From: JAOADN01 sp049323795
Lineage (GTDB): Bacteria; Pseudomonadota; Alphaproteobacteria; Rhodobacterales; Rhodobacteraceae
Reading direction: 5' to 3'
DNA: 50,283 nt
NCBI GenBank assembly: GCA_049323795.1
Contig: JBMOOH010000055.1
Span: forward strand, 1-50,283
Position numbers and translations under genes: made by a program. Positions within the stretch are counted from its first letter, which is position 1, and every line of letters starts with the position of its first letter. Of this stretch, positions 1-7,947 are shown in pieces. The notes below the pieces were generated by a model, which was not told where the DNA came from, did no database searches, and saw nothing but the letters and a program-made list of their open reading frames with translations.

Positions 1-105
1 CGACGGAGCAATGCTCAACGCCTCCGCCACTGCCCGGACCGTCTCGCCCGCATCAAGCCGCGCCATCGCGCGTTCACGAATGTCCATCGAAAGGGGTTTC
101 GTCAT
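1..105 (-). mobile_element. IS630-type transposase, N-terminal fragment cut by the window edge
   Basis: Read on the minus strand from the ATG at 103-105, the sequence begins MTKPLSMDIRERAMARLDAG and continues VRAVAEALSIAPS to the window edge. That is the usual opening of IS630-family transposases: a basic start, then a helix-turn-helix that binds the terminal repeat. Only 35 residues are visible, so the DDE catalytic part lies outside the window and completeness cannot be judged. The bases from about 106 to 196 are probably the non-coding end of the same element, but I could not define its terminal inverted repeat. Confidence 0.65.
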
Positions 106-204
106 GAGGGCTGGCCTCCACACCCAGCCCCCATCGTGAACCAGAAATCCCAACGCATGGGAATCCCCAAACGATTCACTCAAGCGTCATCACGCTCTAG
201 GGTC

Positions 205-315
205 ACCACCTCGAACACGCTGATCGGCGTGGCGACCGAGGCCCCGGCGGGCGATGGGGTCGGCCGGGTGCGGCTGAACGGGCCTTCTGATCGGCTCTAT
301 ATCCGGATCAGGTAA
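205..315 (+). pseudogene. Possible remnant of a phage capsid decoration protein (DUF2190-like C-terminus)
   Basis: One plus-strand frame reads NTLIGVATEAPAGDGVGRVR, then LNG, and stops at 313-315. DUF2190-type capsid decoration proteins end with this kind of text (GVA, a short linker, then a V-V-LNG strand). There is no start codon or upstream part, because the fragment follows directly on the IS630-like DNA. It also overlaps the end of the minus-strand nuclease gene. I treat it as a scrap of a lost prophage or phage-like gene cut by the insertion; the match is short and could be chance. Confidence 0.3.
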
Positions 316-1139
316 CGGACCCTCAGTTCCTCAAGATGTGCCTCGAGCCACTCCGGCCCTGTTTTCCGCCAGATGGCCCAGAGTTCCGGATAGCTCATCG
401 CGGCGAACCTCGGCGTCGCTCCCGCAACCCGGTCGGCGAACGCCGCGATCTCCGCGCGGTGGGCGGCGAATTCGGGGCTGGTGCCGGGGTTCTCAGGCTC
501 CCAGAAGAGATAGAGCAGCGTCACGGGCCGATCCGGGAACGTGCGTGCCAGGCCGAAGGCGTGCTTGATCAACTGGGCCGCGTCCAGCCAGACATAACTG
601 TCCGGCGCATCCATCAGCCGGCGCATCTCGCGGAAATAGCCCTGTTCACGCCGCGCATCGCGGATCTGGTCGGCATAGGCTGGCGAGAACGCGGCACGGT
701 GCCTGACAAGATATTCGGTCAGCTTGGACTCGATCCCGACGACACCGGCCGGACCGGAAAGCAGAACGTCAAGGTTCGGGGATCGCCCGCCCCTGAGGCC
801 GGTCGGGCATTTCCGCTCGAACTGCAGCAGATCGAACGCCTCGCCGACGGGAAGGGTCAAGTCGCCGAGACGGCGGCGGAATGGGGCAAAGCCGTTCACG
901 GCGAGGCCCGACGAGGAATGTGCCGCCCGAAACTTGGTCCGAAGCTCGTTGCCGTCACCCGTGCTGAGATCGACCTCGAAATCCCCGGGTGAAACCATCG
1001 TCAGCAGGGTGTCGCGGAAATCGGTGGCATAGCCCCTGCCGTCAATCAGAACGTCGGGGCGCTGGCGGGATAGCGCGTCCCGCAAGGCGATGATCACCCG
1101 GGTTCGGACCGGGCTTCGGGAAATGGAATGCTGTGTCAT
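297..1139 (-). CDS. PD-(D/E)XK nuclease-like protein of unknown role
   Basis: The 280-residue soluble protein carries, near residues 122-145, the order N-L-D-V-L-L, a short turn, then G-I-E-S-K-L-T-E. A hydrophobic strand ending in Asp followed 10-15 residues later by E-x-K is the signature of the PD-(D/E)XK nuclease fold. Stand-alone proteins of about this size with the motif are often annotated as putative restriction endonucleases (PGN_0703-like). No methyltransferase or specificity partner is visible nearby, so a restriction role is not supported by context. The gene sits beside IS and possible phage debris, which suits an acquired gene. Its start overlaps no other gene, and a palindromic repeat lies 40 bases upstream. 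The fold call is moderate and the biological role unknown. Confidence 0.55.
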   Translation of the reverse strand: MTQHSISRSPVRTRVIIALRDALSRQRPDVLIDGRGYATDFRDTLLTMVSPGDFEVDLSTGDGNELRTKFRAAHSSSGLAVNGFAPFRRRLGDLTLPVGEAFDLLQFERKCPTGLRGGRSPNLDVLLSGPAGVVGIESKLTEYLVRHRAAFSPAYADQIRDARREQGYFREMRRLMDAPDSYVWLDAAQLIKHAFGLARTFPDRPVTLLYLFWEPENPGTSPEFAAHRAEIAAFADRVAGATPRFAAMSYPELWAIWRKTGPEWLEAHLEELRVRYLIRI

Positions 1140-1178
1140 GAGAGCAGTAGAGCCGCGAACGCCTTCGCCGCTACAGTC

Positions 1179-1249
1179 GATGCGCCTTTGAGTGTGATCT
1201 TATCCGAAAACCGGCATCCACTTTTCGGGAACATGCTCAAAGGCGCATC
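1179..1249. repeat. Palindromic intergenic repeat element
   Basis: The arms gatgcgcctttgag (1179-1192) and ctcaaaggcgcatc (1236-1249) are perfect 14-base inverted repeats. An inner pair, ccgaaaa (1204-1210) and ttttcgg (1222-1228), is also inverted, so the whole unit can fold into one long hairpin. The core resembles intergenic palindromes common in alphaproteobacterial genomes, where a block reading ATCTTATCCGAAAACCGG recurs. The right arm supplies the last codons and the stop of the neighbouring antitoxin gene, which suggests that the element inserted into the 3' end of that gene. Confidence 0.7.
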
Positions 1250-1500
1250 GGCTCGGCGGGACGCCTGTCGCGGACCTGTTCGAGGGTTTGCTCGAGGGCC
1301 TCGGCATCGGCATTGGTGAGACCCATCTTCCGGCTGGCATCCGATAAGGCTGTGCCGAGCAGCAAGCGACCCTCGGGACGCACGGCGGCCTCGAGGGTGG
1401 CGCGCATCTCCGCCTCGGCGCTGCGACCCCGCTGGGCCGCGCGGACCTTCAGGGCGCGATGCGCCTCATCGGAGAGGTTGCGAATGGTGACGGCGACCAT
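1237..1500 (-). CDS. FitA-like ribbon-helix-helix antitoxin, without a visible toxin partner
   Basis: The protein starts MVAVTIRNLSDEAHRALKVR, a ribbon-helix-helix DNA-binding fold typical of FitA/VagC-type antitoxins that pair with a PIN-domain RNase. I chose the ATG at 1498-1500 because GGAGG lies 8 bases upstream; an in-frame codon 15 bases earlier lacks this. Length is 87 residues, normal for FitA. The usual fitB toxin gene should follow at once, but the next gene is the unrelated nuclease-like gene and the stop codon lies within the palindromic repeat. The last residues (EPMRL) are encoded by the repeat. I infer an orphan antitoxin left after loss of the toxin gene; DNA binding is probably intact. 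Confidence 0.75.
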   Translation of the reverse strand: MVAVTIRNLSDEAHRALKVRAAQRGRSAEAEMRATLEAAVRPEGRLLLGTALSDASRKMGLTNADAEALEQTLEQVRDRRPAEPMRL

Positions 1501-1640
1501 GATGGCAGCCTCCACGGAATGACTGCGGCGCCATCAGAATGGGACAGATGATAGCGTTTTTTCAAGACCGGGACTCCTTCCGCACCCGCCCTGCCCAGTT
1601 TCTCTTGAAAAGTAACGGCGGTTTCATTATTCATGCTCAC

Positions 1641-2183
1641 ATGCCCGAAATCGCATGGCTCCTGCTCACCTACAAGATCCCAACCGAACCCTCGGCCAGG
1701 CGCATTGCGGTGTGGCGTCGGCTGAAGGGCATGGGGGCGGTCTATCTGCAGAACGGGGTCTGCCTGCTGCCCCAGACAGACGACCACGTCCGCCGCCTGA
1801 AGATGCTGGAGAACGACATACTCGAAGCCAAAGGGGAAAGCGCTCTCCTTCGAGCCGTCGCGCTGGACAAGACGCAGGAAGAGAAGGTCATTGCCCGCTT
1901 CAGGGCGGACCGCGACGAGGCCTATGTAGAATTCATCGACAAATGCGACGATTTCGAACGAGAGGTCGCGAAAGAGATTGCCGCCAGCCATTACACTTAT
2001 GCCGAACTGGAGGAGAATGACGTCGACCTGAAGAAACTCCAGGGGTGGATCGCGAAGATAGAGAAGCTGGATTTCTACGGCGGGGAGAGGGCGCAGGAGG
2101 CGCGTGCGCGTCTGAGCGGCTGCGAGGCGGTCCTGGACGAGTATGCCAAGCGGGTGTTCGACGCCCATGACGAGAATGGGTGA
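1641..2183 (+). CDS. ChrB N-terminal domain protein (chromate-resistance related)
   Basis: The protein opens MPEIAWLLLTYKIPTEPSAR and continues with a segment (WRRLKGMGAVYLQNGVCLLP) that matches the N-terminal domain of ChrB, the chromate-sensing regulator of chr operons. Full ChrB is about 300 residues with a second, C-terminal domain; this one is 180 residues, so only the first domain is present. The helical second half (ELEENDVDLKKLQGWIAKIE) also belongs to that domain family. I start at the ATG at 1641 because homology begins there; the 34 codons upstream look unrelated. No ChrA transporter follows. Instead a DUF1127 gene and an MFS carrier gene come next, so the protein may act with that carrier rather than with chromate. 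Confidence 0.75.
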   Translation: MPEIAWLLLTYKIPTEPSARRIAVWRRLKGMGAVYLQNGVCLLPQTDDHVRRLKMLENDILEAKGESALLRAVALDKTQEEKVIARFRADRDEAYVEFIDKCDDFEREVAKEIAASHYTYAELEENDVDLKKLQGWIAKIEKLDFYGGERAQEARARLSGCEAVLDEYAKRVFDAHDENG

Positions 2184-2187
2184 CGCC

Positions 2188-2394
2188 ATGCGGGCTTTCG
2201 CCGCGAACCCAACCCCGACCGCGTTCTTTCCGCATCTTCCACCCGAACGGGCGCGCCGCGCCCCTTCGCGATTCTGGCGCTGGCCGGACCGGCAGCGTCA
2301 GCGGAGCGCGCTTGCCAGGCTCGACGAGAGAGTGCTGGCGGACATTGGCGTGAGCCGCGCCGAGGCGGACGTGGGGTGCGCGCGATGGGACTGA
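2188..2394 (+). CDS. DUF1127 domain small protein
   Basis: A short basic protein whose C-terminal half (RSALARLDERVLADIGVSRA) is the DUF1127 motif: L-x-x-L-D-D/E-R-x-L-x-D-I-G-h-x-R. DUF1127 proteins are small, arginine-rich and common in alphaproteobacteria; some members bind RNA and affect phosphate or stress responses, but the function of this one is unknown. The start could be the ATG at 2188 or the ATG at 2176, which overlaps the stop of the preceding gene. The coding region overlaps the start of the MFS gene by 19 bases in another frame, so the three genes form one transcription unit. Confidence 0.7.
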   Translation: MRAFAANPTPTAFFPHLPPERARRAPSRFWRWPDRQRQRSALARLDERVLADIGVSRAEADVGCARWD

Positions 2395-3605
2395 CAGGCG
2401 AATCCACTGGTGCCGCGGAACGAACGAAAACCCCCTGGCGCGGGCTGCCCGCAGGGATTTGGGCGCTCGGTTTCGTGTCGATGCTGATGGACACCTCGTC
2501 CGAAATGATTCACGCGCTCCTGCCCGTTTACCTGACGGTCGGGCTCGGCGCGACGGCGCTCGCCGTCGGCGTGATCGAGGGTGTGGCCGAAGCGACGGCG
2601 GCGATCACCAAAGTCTTTTCCGGGGCACTTTCCGACCGGATCGGACGGCGCAAGGAGCTTGCCGCATTGGGCTATGGCCTTGCTGCCGTGACCAAGCCCG
2701 TCTTCCCCCTGGCGCCCGCCGTCGGCTGGCTGATCGCGGCGCGCTTCATCGACCGGGTCGGCAAGGGTATCCGCGGGGCACCACGCGATGCACTGGTCGC
2801 CGATCTCGCGCCCGAAGGGCGGCGGGGAGCGGCATTCGGGCTCCGCCAGTCGCTCGATACGCTCGGCGCCTTCATCGGGCCGCTGGCGGCCATCTGGCTG
2901 ATGTGGGTTTTCTCCAACGATTTCCGTTCGGTCTTCTGGGTCGCGGTGATACCGGCCTTTCTCGCCCTCGGTCTGATCCTCTTCGCTGTGAAGGAACCCC
3001 CGCGGCCCGAGGGAATGCGCCCGGTCAGAAACCCGCTGGCGCAGGCCGAACTGCGGCTCCTGGGCGGCACCTACTGGGCCGTCGTCGCAGTGGCGACGGT
3101 CTTCACGCTGGCGCGGTTCAGCGAGGCCTTCCTGATCCTTCGGGCGCAGCAGGACGGGCTCTCCCTCATGTTGGTGCCCTTGGTGCTTGTCGGCATGAAC
3201 GCGGTCTATGCCCTGTCGGCCTGGCCCGCAGGGGTGCTCTCCGACAGCATGAGCCGGCCGTTGCTGCTGATGGCAGGCCTTGCGGTACTGATGGCTGCCG
3301 ATCTGACACTTGCCCTGGCGCCCGGCTTCCTCGGGCTCGGGGTCGGCGTCCTGCTCTGGGGGCTCCACATGGGGCTGACCCAGGGGCTCCTGTCGGCGCT
3401 GGTGGCCGAGGCGGTTCCGCCAGAGCTGCGCGGCACAGCATTCGGCATGTTCAATCTGGTCACCGGGGGCGCGCTGCTCTTGGCGAGCGTCATTGCGGGT
3501 GCGCTTTGGCAGGTCTATGGCGCGCAAGCGACCTTCCTGGCCGGAGCGGCCTTCGCCCTCGCGGCATCAATTGGCCTGATTCCGCTGCGCCAAAGGCTGG
3601 CCTAG
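2376..3605 (+). CDS. MFS transporter
   Basis: A 409-residue inner-membrane protein with about twelve hydrophobic segments and the classic MFS loop 2-3 motif (GALSDRIGRRKELAALGYGL, residues 83-102). A further conserved stretch is ARFIDRVGKGIRGAPRDALV, seen in a bacterial MFS subgroup of uncharacterised exporters. The gene starts with GTG at 2376 or ATG at 2385, inside the end of the DUF1127 gene, so translation is probably coupled. Pairing with a ChrB-domain protein suggests efflux of a toxic anion or metal complex, but the sequence does not reveal the substrate. A stop at 3603-3605 ends the run; the next genes are on the other strand. Confidence 0.85.
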   Translation: MRAMGLTGESTGAAERTKTPWRGLPAGIWALGFVSMLMDTSSEMIHALLPVYLTVGLGATALAVGVIEGVAEATAAITKVFSGALSDRIGRRKELAALGYGLAAVTKPVFPLAPAVGWLIAARFIDRVGKGIRGAPRDALVADLAPEGRRGAAFGLRQSLDTLGAFIGPLAAIWLMWVFSNDFRSVFWVAVIPAFLALGLILFAVKEPPRPEGMRPVRNPLAQAELRLLGGTYWAVVAVATVFTLARFSEAFLILRAQQDGLSLMLVPLVLVGMNAVYALSAWPAGVLSDSMSRPLLLMAGLAVLMAADLTLALAPGFLGLGVGVLLWGLHMGLTQGLLSALVAEAVPPELRGTAFGMFNLVTGGALLLASVIAGALWQVYGAQATFLAGAAFALAASIGLIPLRQRLA

Positions 3606-3922
3606 GCGGCTGGACTCGGACCGCGGGCATCAGCCTCACCGCGACCCTGCCGGCAATCGGGGCGTCCCGCCAAGGGCCCCGCCGCACAAGCGGCCCGGGG
3701 ATTCGTCCATCCGGCGCGGAAGCTGGTCTGCATGGGCAGGCCGAACGGACCGGCCGGCAAGACCCCGGACTGGCCCGCGCATCCCGGGGCGCTCGGGCGC
3801 CGTGCCGCGCCGGCGATCCGGACCGTCCCCCCCCCCCCCCGACCCCGGGGGCCAAGGGGCAGTCTGCCCTTCAGGCCATTGGTGCGGCAGAGCCGGACGT
3901 GGACATGCGCGCCCGATGCCGC
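3606..3922. other. Intergenic stretch with a 14-base C run
   Basis: I see no gene here. The stretch lies between the convergent MFS gene and a small zinc-ribbon gene and holds a homopolymer of 14 C at 3827-3840. Open frames across it have no conserved text and no ribosome binding site. Confidence 0.6.
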
Positions 3923-4135
3923 TCAGCGCCGTCGGGACGCGCCCGGACTGACGGGAGCGGCGTTTCGCCAGGCGTTCAACCCCTTGCAGCGCCGACAGAT
4001 CCGTTCCCCGAACCCTTCGCTCCAGAATGCGGTGTCGCAGCGAAGGCATCGGCGCACCCGCGGCATGTCGCCCAAGGCCCTTACCGGCGCGATGTCCGGC
4101 TTTGCCATTTCAGCCCTGGCCTTGTTCGCCGTCAT
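3923..4135 (-). CDS. Small zinc-ribbon protein of unknown function
   Basis: A 70-residue protein with two CxxC pairs in the pattern C-L-R-C, 15 residues, C-R-R-C (residues 30-51), followed by KGLNAWRN and a basic tail. The spacing fits a zinc ribbon or treble-clef knuckle that could bind nucleic acid or act as an adaptor. Its ATG (4133-4135) overlaps the stop of the upstream gene in the arrangement ATGA, so translation is coupled and the two proteins are probably made together. I do not recognise a characterised family. Confidence 0.6.
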   Translation of the reverse strand: MTANKARAEMAKPDIAPVRALGDMPRVRRCLRCDTAFWSEGFGERICRRCKGLNAWRNAAPVSPGASRRR

Positions 4136-4665
4136 ATCTGTCCCGCGACGAGGCGGTGTCGCGGGGGCGGCGACTCCTCCGATTCCAGAGGAAGGGATTC
4201 GTTTTCAACGGCCTGGAGTGACGAATTGTCCCGCGCCCCGCGGCTCACCGGGCTTGACTCCGGCACATCCCCGCCGGACTGGGACGTCCGGAGCCCCGAG
4301 TAGAGATGCCGCAGATGCGCCTCGGAGACGCCGTCGGCCGCCATCACGAGACGCACCATCGGATCGGCCAGCATTTCCTCCAGAAAGAAGTCGGACAATG
4401 CCCTTCCCGTCAGCTTGTCCCTGGCGCGCGCATGATCGAGGTCGGCAAGCGAGACGGTCAGGGTCCTTGCCAGTCCGGGATGTGAGTCCCGGGGATGCAG
4501 CCTCACCAGGACAGAGGCCTTCCAGGTATCGGGATCAAGATGGTCTGGAGGCGAAACCAGCTCGGTTTCGATCTCGTACTCTCCTGGCGGGAGCGTCTCG
4601 CCAAATCCCGGAACGGTGAACCGCCGCGAGAAGACGGCAACGGTCTTGCTGGTCCGGTCTTCCAT
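4132..4665 (-). CDS. Hypothetical protein, coupled to a zinc-ribbon gene
   Basis: I start at the ATG at 4663-4665, preceded by a GAGGA-like site, giving 177 residues. The first 110 residues look folded: an early beta-rich part (RRFTVPGFGETLPPGEYEIE) followed by a helical part (RALSDFFLEEMLADPMVRLV). The last 50 residues are rich in Ser, Pro and Glu and probably disordered. There is no signal peptide or membrane segment. The stop overlaps the start of the zinc-ribbon gene. I do not recognise the family; only the organisation and compact N-terminal domain support a real gene. Confidence 0.6.
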   Translation of the reverse strand: MEDRTSKTVAVFSRRFTVPGFGETLPPGEYEIETELVSPPDHLDPDTWKASVLVRLHPRDSHPGLARTLTVSLADLDHARARDKLTGRALSDFFLEEMLADPMVRLVMAADGVSEAHLRHLYSGLRTSQSGGDVPESSPVSRGARDNSSLQAVENESLPLESEESPPPRHRLVAGQI

Positions 4666-4742
4666 CGGCGTGGTCCTCTTCCGCGTTGGTGCGAGTGGTT
4701 CGCGCACCCCTTTCAGGAAGGGGTGCGTGCCCTGCACATGTC

Positions 4743-4880
4743 TCAGCATGTCTTGGATTTCGGCGTCGTTTCCTTGGCCGCGGCCTCGGGCTCTTCCGCC
4801 TTTGCAGGGGTCTTTGCGGTTTCGTCAGGCGTCGGCTTCAGTGCAGCCGCAGCCCTGGCCGTCAGGTCCTTGAAGGACAT
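4743..4880 (-). CDS. Small Ala/Lys/Glu/Pro-rich protein
   Basis: The ATG at 4878-4880 opens a 45-residue protein, MSFKDLTARAAAALKPTPDE and then a lysine-, glutamate- and alanine-rich tail ending KSKTC. The first dozen residues could form an amphipathic helix and the rest is probably disordered. Comparable very short proteins are frequent next to stress genes in Rhodobacteraceae, but I cannot name a family. It lies 77 bases upstream of the hypothetical gene at 4132-4665 on the same strand. Confidence 0.45.
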   Translation of the reverse strand: MSFKDLTARAAAALKPTPDETAKTPAKAEEPEAAAKETTPKSKTC

Positions 4881-5285
4881 GTCTTCGATCCTTTTGATTG
4901 TCCGCTGCCACTTCCGTGTCCATACCGGACCGGGATACCTGGCATCGGTGGTACCAATATGGGTACTGGTGGCCCCGTTTGCGATGACGCGCGGCGAAGT
5001 CCCCGGGCGGAAGCGGCCCGGGCCCACCGATGTCGCTCCGATACCCGGTGCAGCAGCGTGTCGGAACGTTCATGCAGCGGCAGAGGGCACGCTCCGGATC
5101 ACCGAAGCGCGCGCAGTGCACGTTCAGCATCGCGGCCAGCGGCGTCGGCCAGCGGCGTCGGCTGGGGCAGGCTGCAGGCAGGCCGCCCCCGCTGCGCACG
5201 CGCATGCGCCGCCACGCATGGGATTGCCCGCATCATCCTCCGTTCCCGCGAACGGGTCGCACCATCAAACCGCGGGATGACACGG
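4881..5285. other. Gene-free stretch
   Basis: No coding region stands out. A 15-base unit (cggccagcggcgtcg) occurs twice in tandem around 5135-5165. The promoter of the small gene at 4743-4880 should lie in the left part, but I could not identify it. Confidence 0.5.
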
Positions 5286-6041
5286 CTAGTCCCGGTAATC
5301 CTCGCCATCCTGATCGAGCAGCGCCTTGATCTCGCACAGGAAATGCCCGGCGGTGCTCGGGTAGTCGTCCCAGTCCTTCGCGGTCCTCTCGGCGACCTCG
5401 GGCGACAGCATCCTGAGCGGCTGTCCGGTCTGGAGCGCGCGGATGTAGGTCTCGGCGGCGCGTTCGAAGTAGTAGAGCGTGTTGAAGGCATCGGCCACGT
5501 CCCTGCCGACGACCAGTACCCCGTGGTTGCCCATGACCATCGCCCGCACCCGCGGGTCCATGAACATCTGGGCACAGCGCGCGCCCTCGGATTCGAAGGC
5601 CATCCCGCCATAGCCCGTATCCACCACCTGGCGCGGCCCGTAGAACATGCAGGCGTTCTGATCGAGCGGCGGCAGGCGCGCGTCCTGAAGGCAGGCGAGA
5701 ACCGTCGCGTGGACGGAATGGACATGCATCACGCAGCGCGCATGCGGCACCCGGCGGTGGATCGCGCCGTGGAGGCCCCAGGCGGTCGGGTCGGGCGCGC
5801 CGGGGCGGTTCAGGGTTTCGGGGTCGTTCGCGTCGAGGAGCAGCAGGTCGGACGCCTTCATCCGCGCGAAGTGGCGGGCGAAGGGGTTGATGAGGAACTG
5901 CGTACCGTCGCCGTTCACGGCGAGCGAGAAATGGTTCGCCACCGCCTCGTGCATGCCGAGCCGGGCGGTCCAGCGGAAGGCGGCGGCGAGGTCGGTGCGT
6001 TCCTCGAGATGGGTGAGGTTCGGGCGGGGATGCGTGTTCAT
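5286..6041 (-). CDS. Class II aldolase/adducin family protein
   Basis: A 251-residue protein of the class II aldolase/adducin fold. The metal-binding histidines are visible in the pair H-V-H-S-V-H (near residue 105) and in the later M-G-N-H-G-V-L-V segment, and the N-terminal N-H-F-S-L loop for phosphate or substrate binding is present. Members cleave or epimerise short sugar phosphates (fuculose- or ribulose-phosphate aldolases); many remain uncharacterised and the substrate cannot be read here. The start overlaps the end of the upstream carrier gene by 4 bases, so it is the last gene of a three-gene operon with the carrier and an esterase. Confidence 0.85.
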   Translation of the reverse strand: MNTHPRPNLTHLEERTDLAAAFRWTARLGMHEAVANHFSLAVNGDGTQFLINPFARHFARMKASDLLLLDANDPETLNRPGAPDPTAWGLHGAIHRRVPHARCVMHVHSVHATVLACLQDARLPPLDQNACMFYGPRQVVDTGYGGMAFESEGARCAQMFMDPRVRAMVMGNHGVLVVGRDVADAFNTLYYFERAAETYIRALQTGQPLRMLSPEVAERTAKDWDDYPSTAGHFLCEIKALLDQDGEDYRD

Positions 6042-6973
6042 CGGGTCTCTCCCGTTGCGGGCCCGGGCGATGGTGGCACAGGAAGCGGGTCGGGAACAGG
6101 CGGTTCCGCCCTGCGTGCGGGCGTGAGAAGGATGGCGGCGAGGACGAGCGCGCCGGCGATGCCCTCGCGCAGGCCCACCGCGTCGCCGAGAAAGAGCCAG
6201 CCGACCGTGAACATGGTGGGGAGCTCCAGCGCGCCCACCGCGCCAGACTTCGCCGCCCCGACCTTGGGCACGAAATGGGTGTAGAGGATCTGCGGCAGGA
6301 AGGCGGTCAGCACCGTCAGGCCGGCGACGTTCAGCCAGCCGGCGAGGTCGGGCGGAACGACCTGCGAAAGCGGGAGCTGGGCGATCACCGGCAGAAGGCC
6401 GAGGGTCGATCCGGTCGAGAACGCGGCGATGCGCGCCGGCGTGGGAAGGGCCGCAAGCTTGTGGGCGAGCACGTTGATGCCGAGGCCGAAGGAGGCGGGC
6501 GCGGCGAGCGCGAGGAGGACGGCGGCAGGCGTGATGCCGCCAGTGAGCCCCCCGAAGTCGGTCACGAGCGCGGCGGCGAAGAGGATGAGCGAACCCGCGA
6601 CCAGGGCGCGCGGATGCGGGCGGTCGCGGAAGGCGGCCCAGCCCACCGCCAGCGTGAAGAGCGGGTAGGTCATGTAGAGGACGCCCGCCACCGGCACCGG
6701 GATCATCGTCAGGGCCTTGACGTAGCCGACCCAGCCGAAGGTGACGAGAAGGCCCGACGAGAAGCCCCAGAGCGTCGCCCCGGCCCCCGGTCCCGCCAGC
6801 CGCAGGAAGGGCAGGAAGGCGATGGCCGGGAGCATGTAGCGGTACATCGACACGGCGGCGGGGGCGATGCCCGCATCCGTCATCCGGCGCGCGAAGAGCG
6901 GCACGAGGCCGAAGCCCACCATCGAGAGCGCGAGCATCAGGACGGCGAAGGTGGCCGCGCTGGGCCTGGTCAT
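6038..6973 (-). CDS. DMT superfamily (EamA) carrier
   Basis: A 311-residue inner-membrane protein made of about ten hydrophobic helices in two EamA-type halves. The second-half motif (L-E-L-P-T-M-F-T-V-G-W-L-F-L-G-D) is typical of EamA exporters. It overlaps both neighbours by 4 bases (ATGA), placing it in the middle of the esterase-carrier-aldolase operon. The substrate is unknown; context suggests a small organic acid or sugar derivative handled by the flanking enzymes. Confidence 0.85.
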   Translation of the reverse strand: MTRPSAATFAVLMLALSMVGFGLVPLFARRMTDAGIAPAAVSMYRYMLPAIAFLPFLRLAGPGAGATLWGFSSGLLVTFGWVGYVKALTMIPVPVAGVLYMTYPLFTLAVGWAAFRDRPHPRALVAGSLILFAAALVTDFGGLTGGITPAAVLLALAAPASFGLGINVLAHKLAALPTPARIAAFSTGSTLGLLPVIAQLPLSQVVPPDLAGWLNVAGLTVLTAFLPQILYTHFVPKVGAAKSGAVGALELPTMFTVGWLFLGDAVGLREGIAGALVLAAILLTPARRAEPPVPDPLPVPPSPGPATGETR

Positions 6974-7947
6974 GGGGGCGCCGCGGTGTCCGGCAGCGGC
7001 GGCCAGCGGCGCGCGGCGAGGGCGGAGATCGCCGTCGTGATCCGGCCGAAGCCCGCCCGCGCCCGGCCGGCCGAGTGGCGGGCGCGGAGCCAGGCGTGGA
7101 CGAGGCCGGGTTCCTCGATCACCTGCGCCCGGCCCCCGGCGGCGGCGATCCGCGCGGCATAGACGCGGCCGTCATCGGCAAGGGGGTCGCACTGGGCAAC
7201 GGTCACGAAGGTCGGCGGAAGGCCTGTATAGTCGGTGTCGTCGAGGGGCGAGGCGGTCGGGTCCGGCGCGGTCCGCTCGATGCCGCCGGGGTAGCGGATG
7301 CCCGCGTAGAACTCGACGTTCGCCCGGGTGAGCATGGGGGCGTGGGCGTGGGTCAGGTAGCTGCCCCGGCTCCGGTCGCCGCCGAGGCCCGGGTAGATCA
7401 GGACCTGGCCCGCGATGTCCAGAGGTTCCCCGCGGCTCGCATGGGCGGCGGCGGCCGCGAGGTTGCCGCCCGCGCTGTCGCCGGCCAGCACGAGGGGGCC
7501 GGTGAACCCGGACCGGACGGCGCGGAGGGCCGAGAGCGTGTCGTCGAAGGCCGCCGGGTGCAGGTGTTCGGGGCAGAGGCGGTAGTCCACCGACACGACG
7601 CGCAGGCCGGTCGCGCCGCAGATCTCGGCGCAGATCGCGTCGTGGCTGTGCAGGCCGCCGACGACAAGGCCGCCGCCGTGGAGGTAGAGGACGGTTCCTG
7701 CCGGGTCGGCGGGCGGGGTGTAGAGGCGGCAGGGAACGCCGCCGAAGCGGCGGTCGGCGGTGGTGACGCCGGGGGGGTGGGGCGCGTCGAAGGCCCTGCA
7801 CATCCGGTCGTAGACGGCGCGCTGTTCGGCGATGGTGAAGCTGGCGGCTTCGGGCGGATACCAGCTTTCGGTCGCACGGACGAAGGCCCAGGTCTCGGCG
7901 TCGATGATCGTCGCGTAGTCGGGCGAGGCGGGCGCGGACTGTTCCAT
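6970..7947 (-). CDS. Alpha/beta hydrolase of the hormone-sensitive lipase family
   Basis: The 325-residue protein has the oxyanion motif LYLHGGGLVVGG, the nucleophile elbow GDSAGG (Ser of the triad), an Asp in C-D-P-L-A-D-D and the catalytic His in GLVHAWL. This is the family IV bacterial esterase/lipase set of motifs. There is no signal peptide, so it acts in the cytosol on small esters. First gene of an operon with a DMT carrier and a class II aldolase; the start codon is ATG at 7945-7947. Confidence 0.88.
   Translation of the reverse strand: MEQSAPASPDYATIIDAETWAFVRATESWYPPEAASFTIAEQRAVYDRMCRAFDAPHPPGVTTADRRFGGVPCRLYTPPADPAGTVLYLHGGGLVVGGLHSHDAICAEICGATGLRVVSVDYRLCPEHLHPAAFDDTLSALRAVRSGFTGPLVLAGDSAGGNLAAAAAHASRGEPLDIAGQVLIYPGLGGDRSRGSYLTHAHAPMLTRANVEFYAGIRYPGGIERTAPDPTASPLDDTDYTGLPPTFVTVAQCDPLADDGRVYAARIAAAGGRAQVIEEPGLVHAWLRARHSAGRARAGFGRITTAISALAARRWPPLPDTAAPP

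Noticed and set aside
2459..4303. 614-codon open frame across the MFS gene and beyond
   Set aside because: A GC-rich shadow frame: it is arginine- and glycine-rich, without conserved motifs, and overlaps a clear MFS gene.
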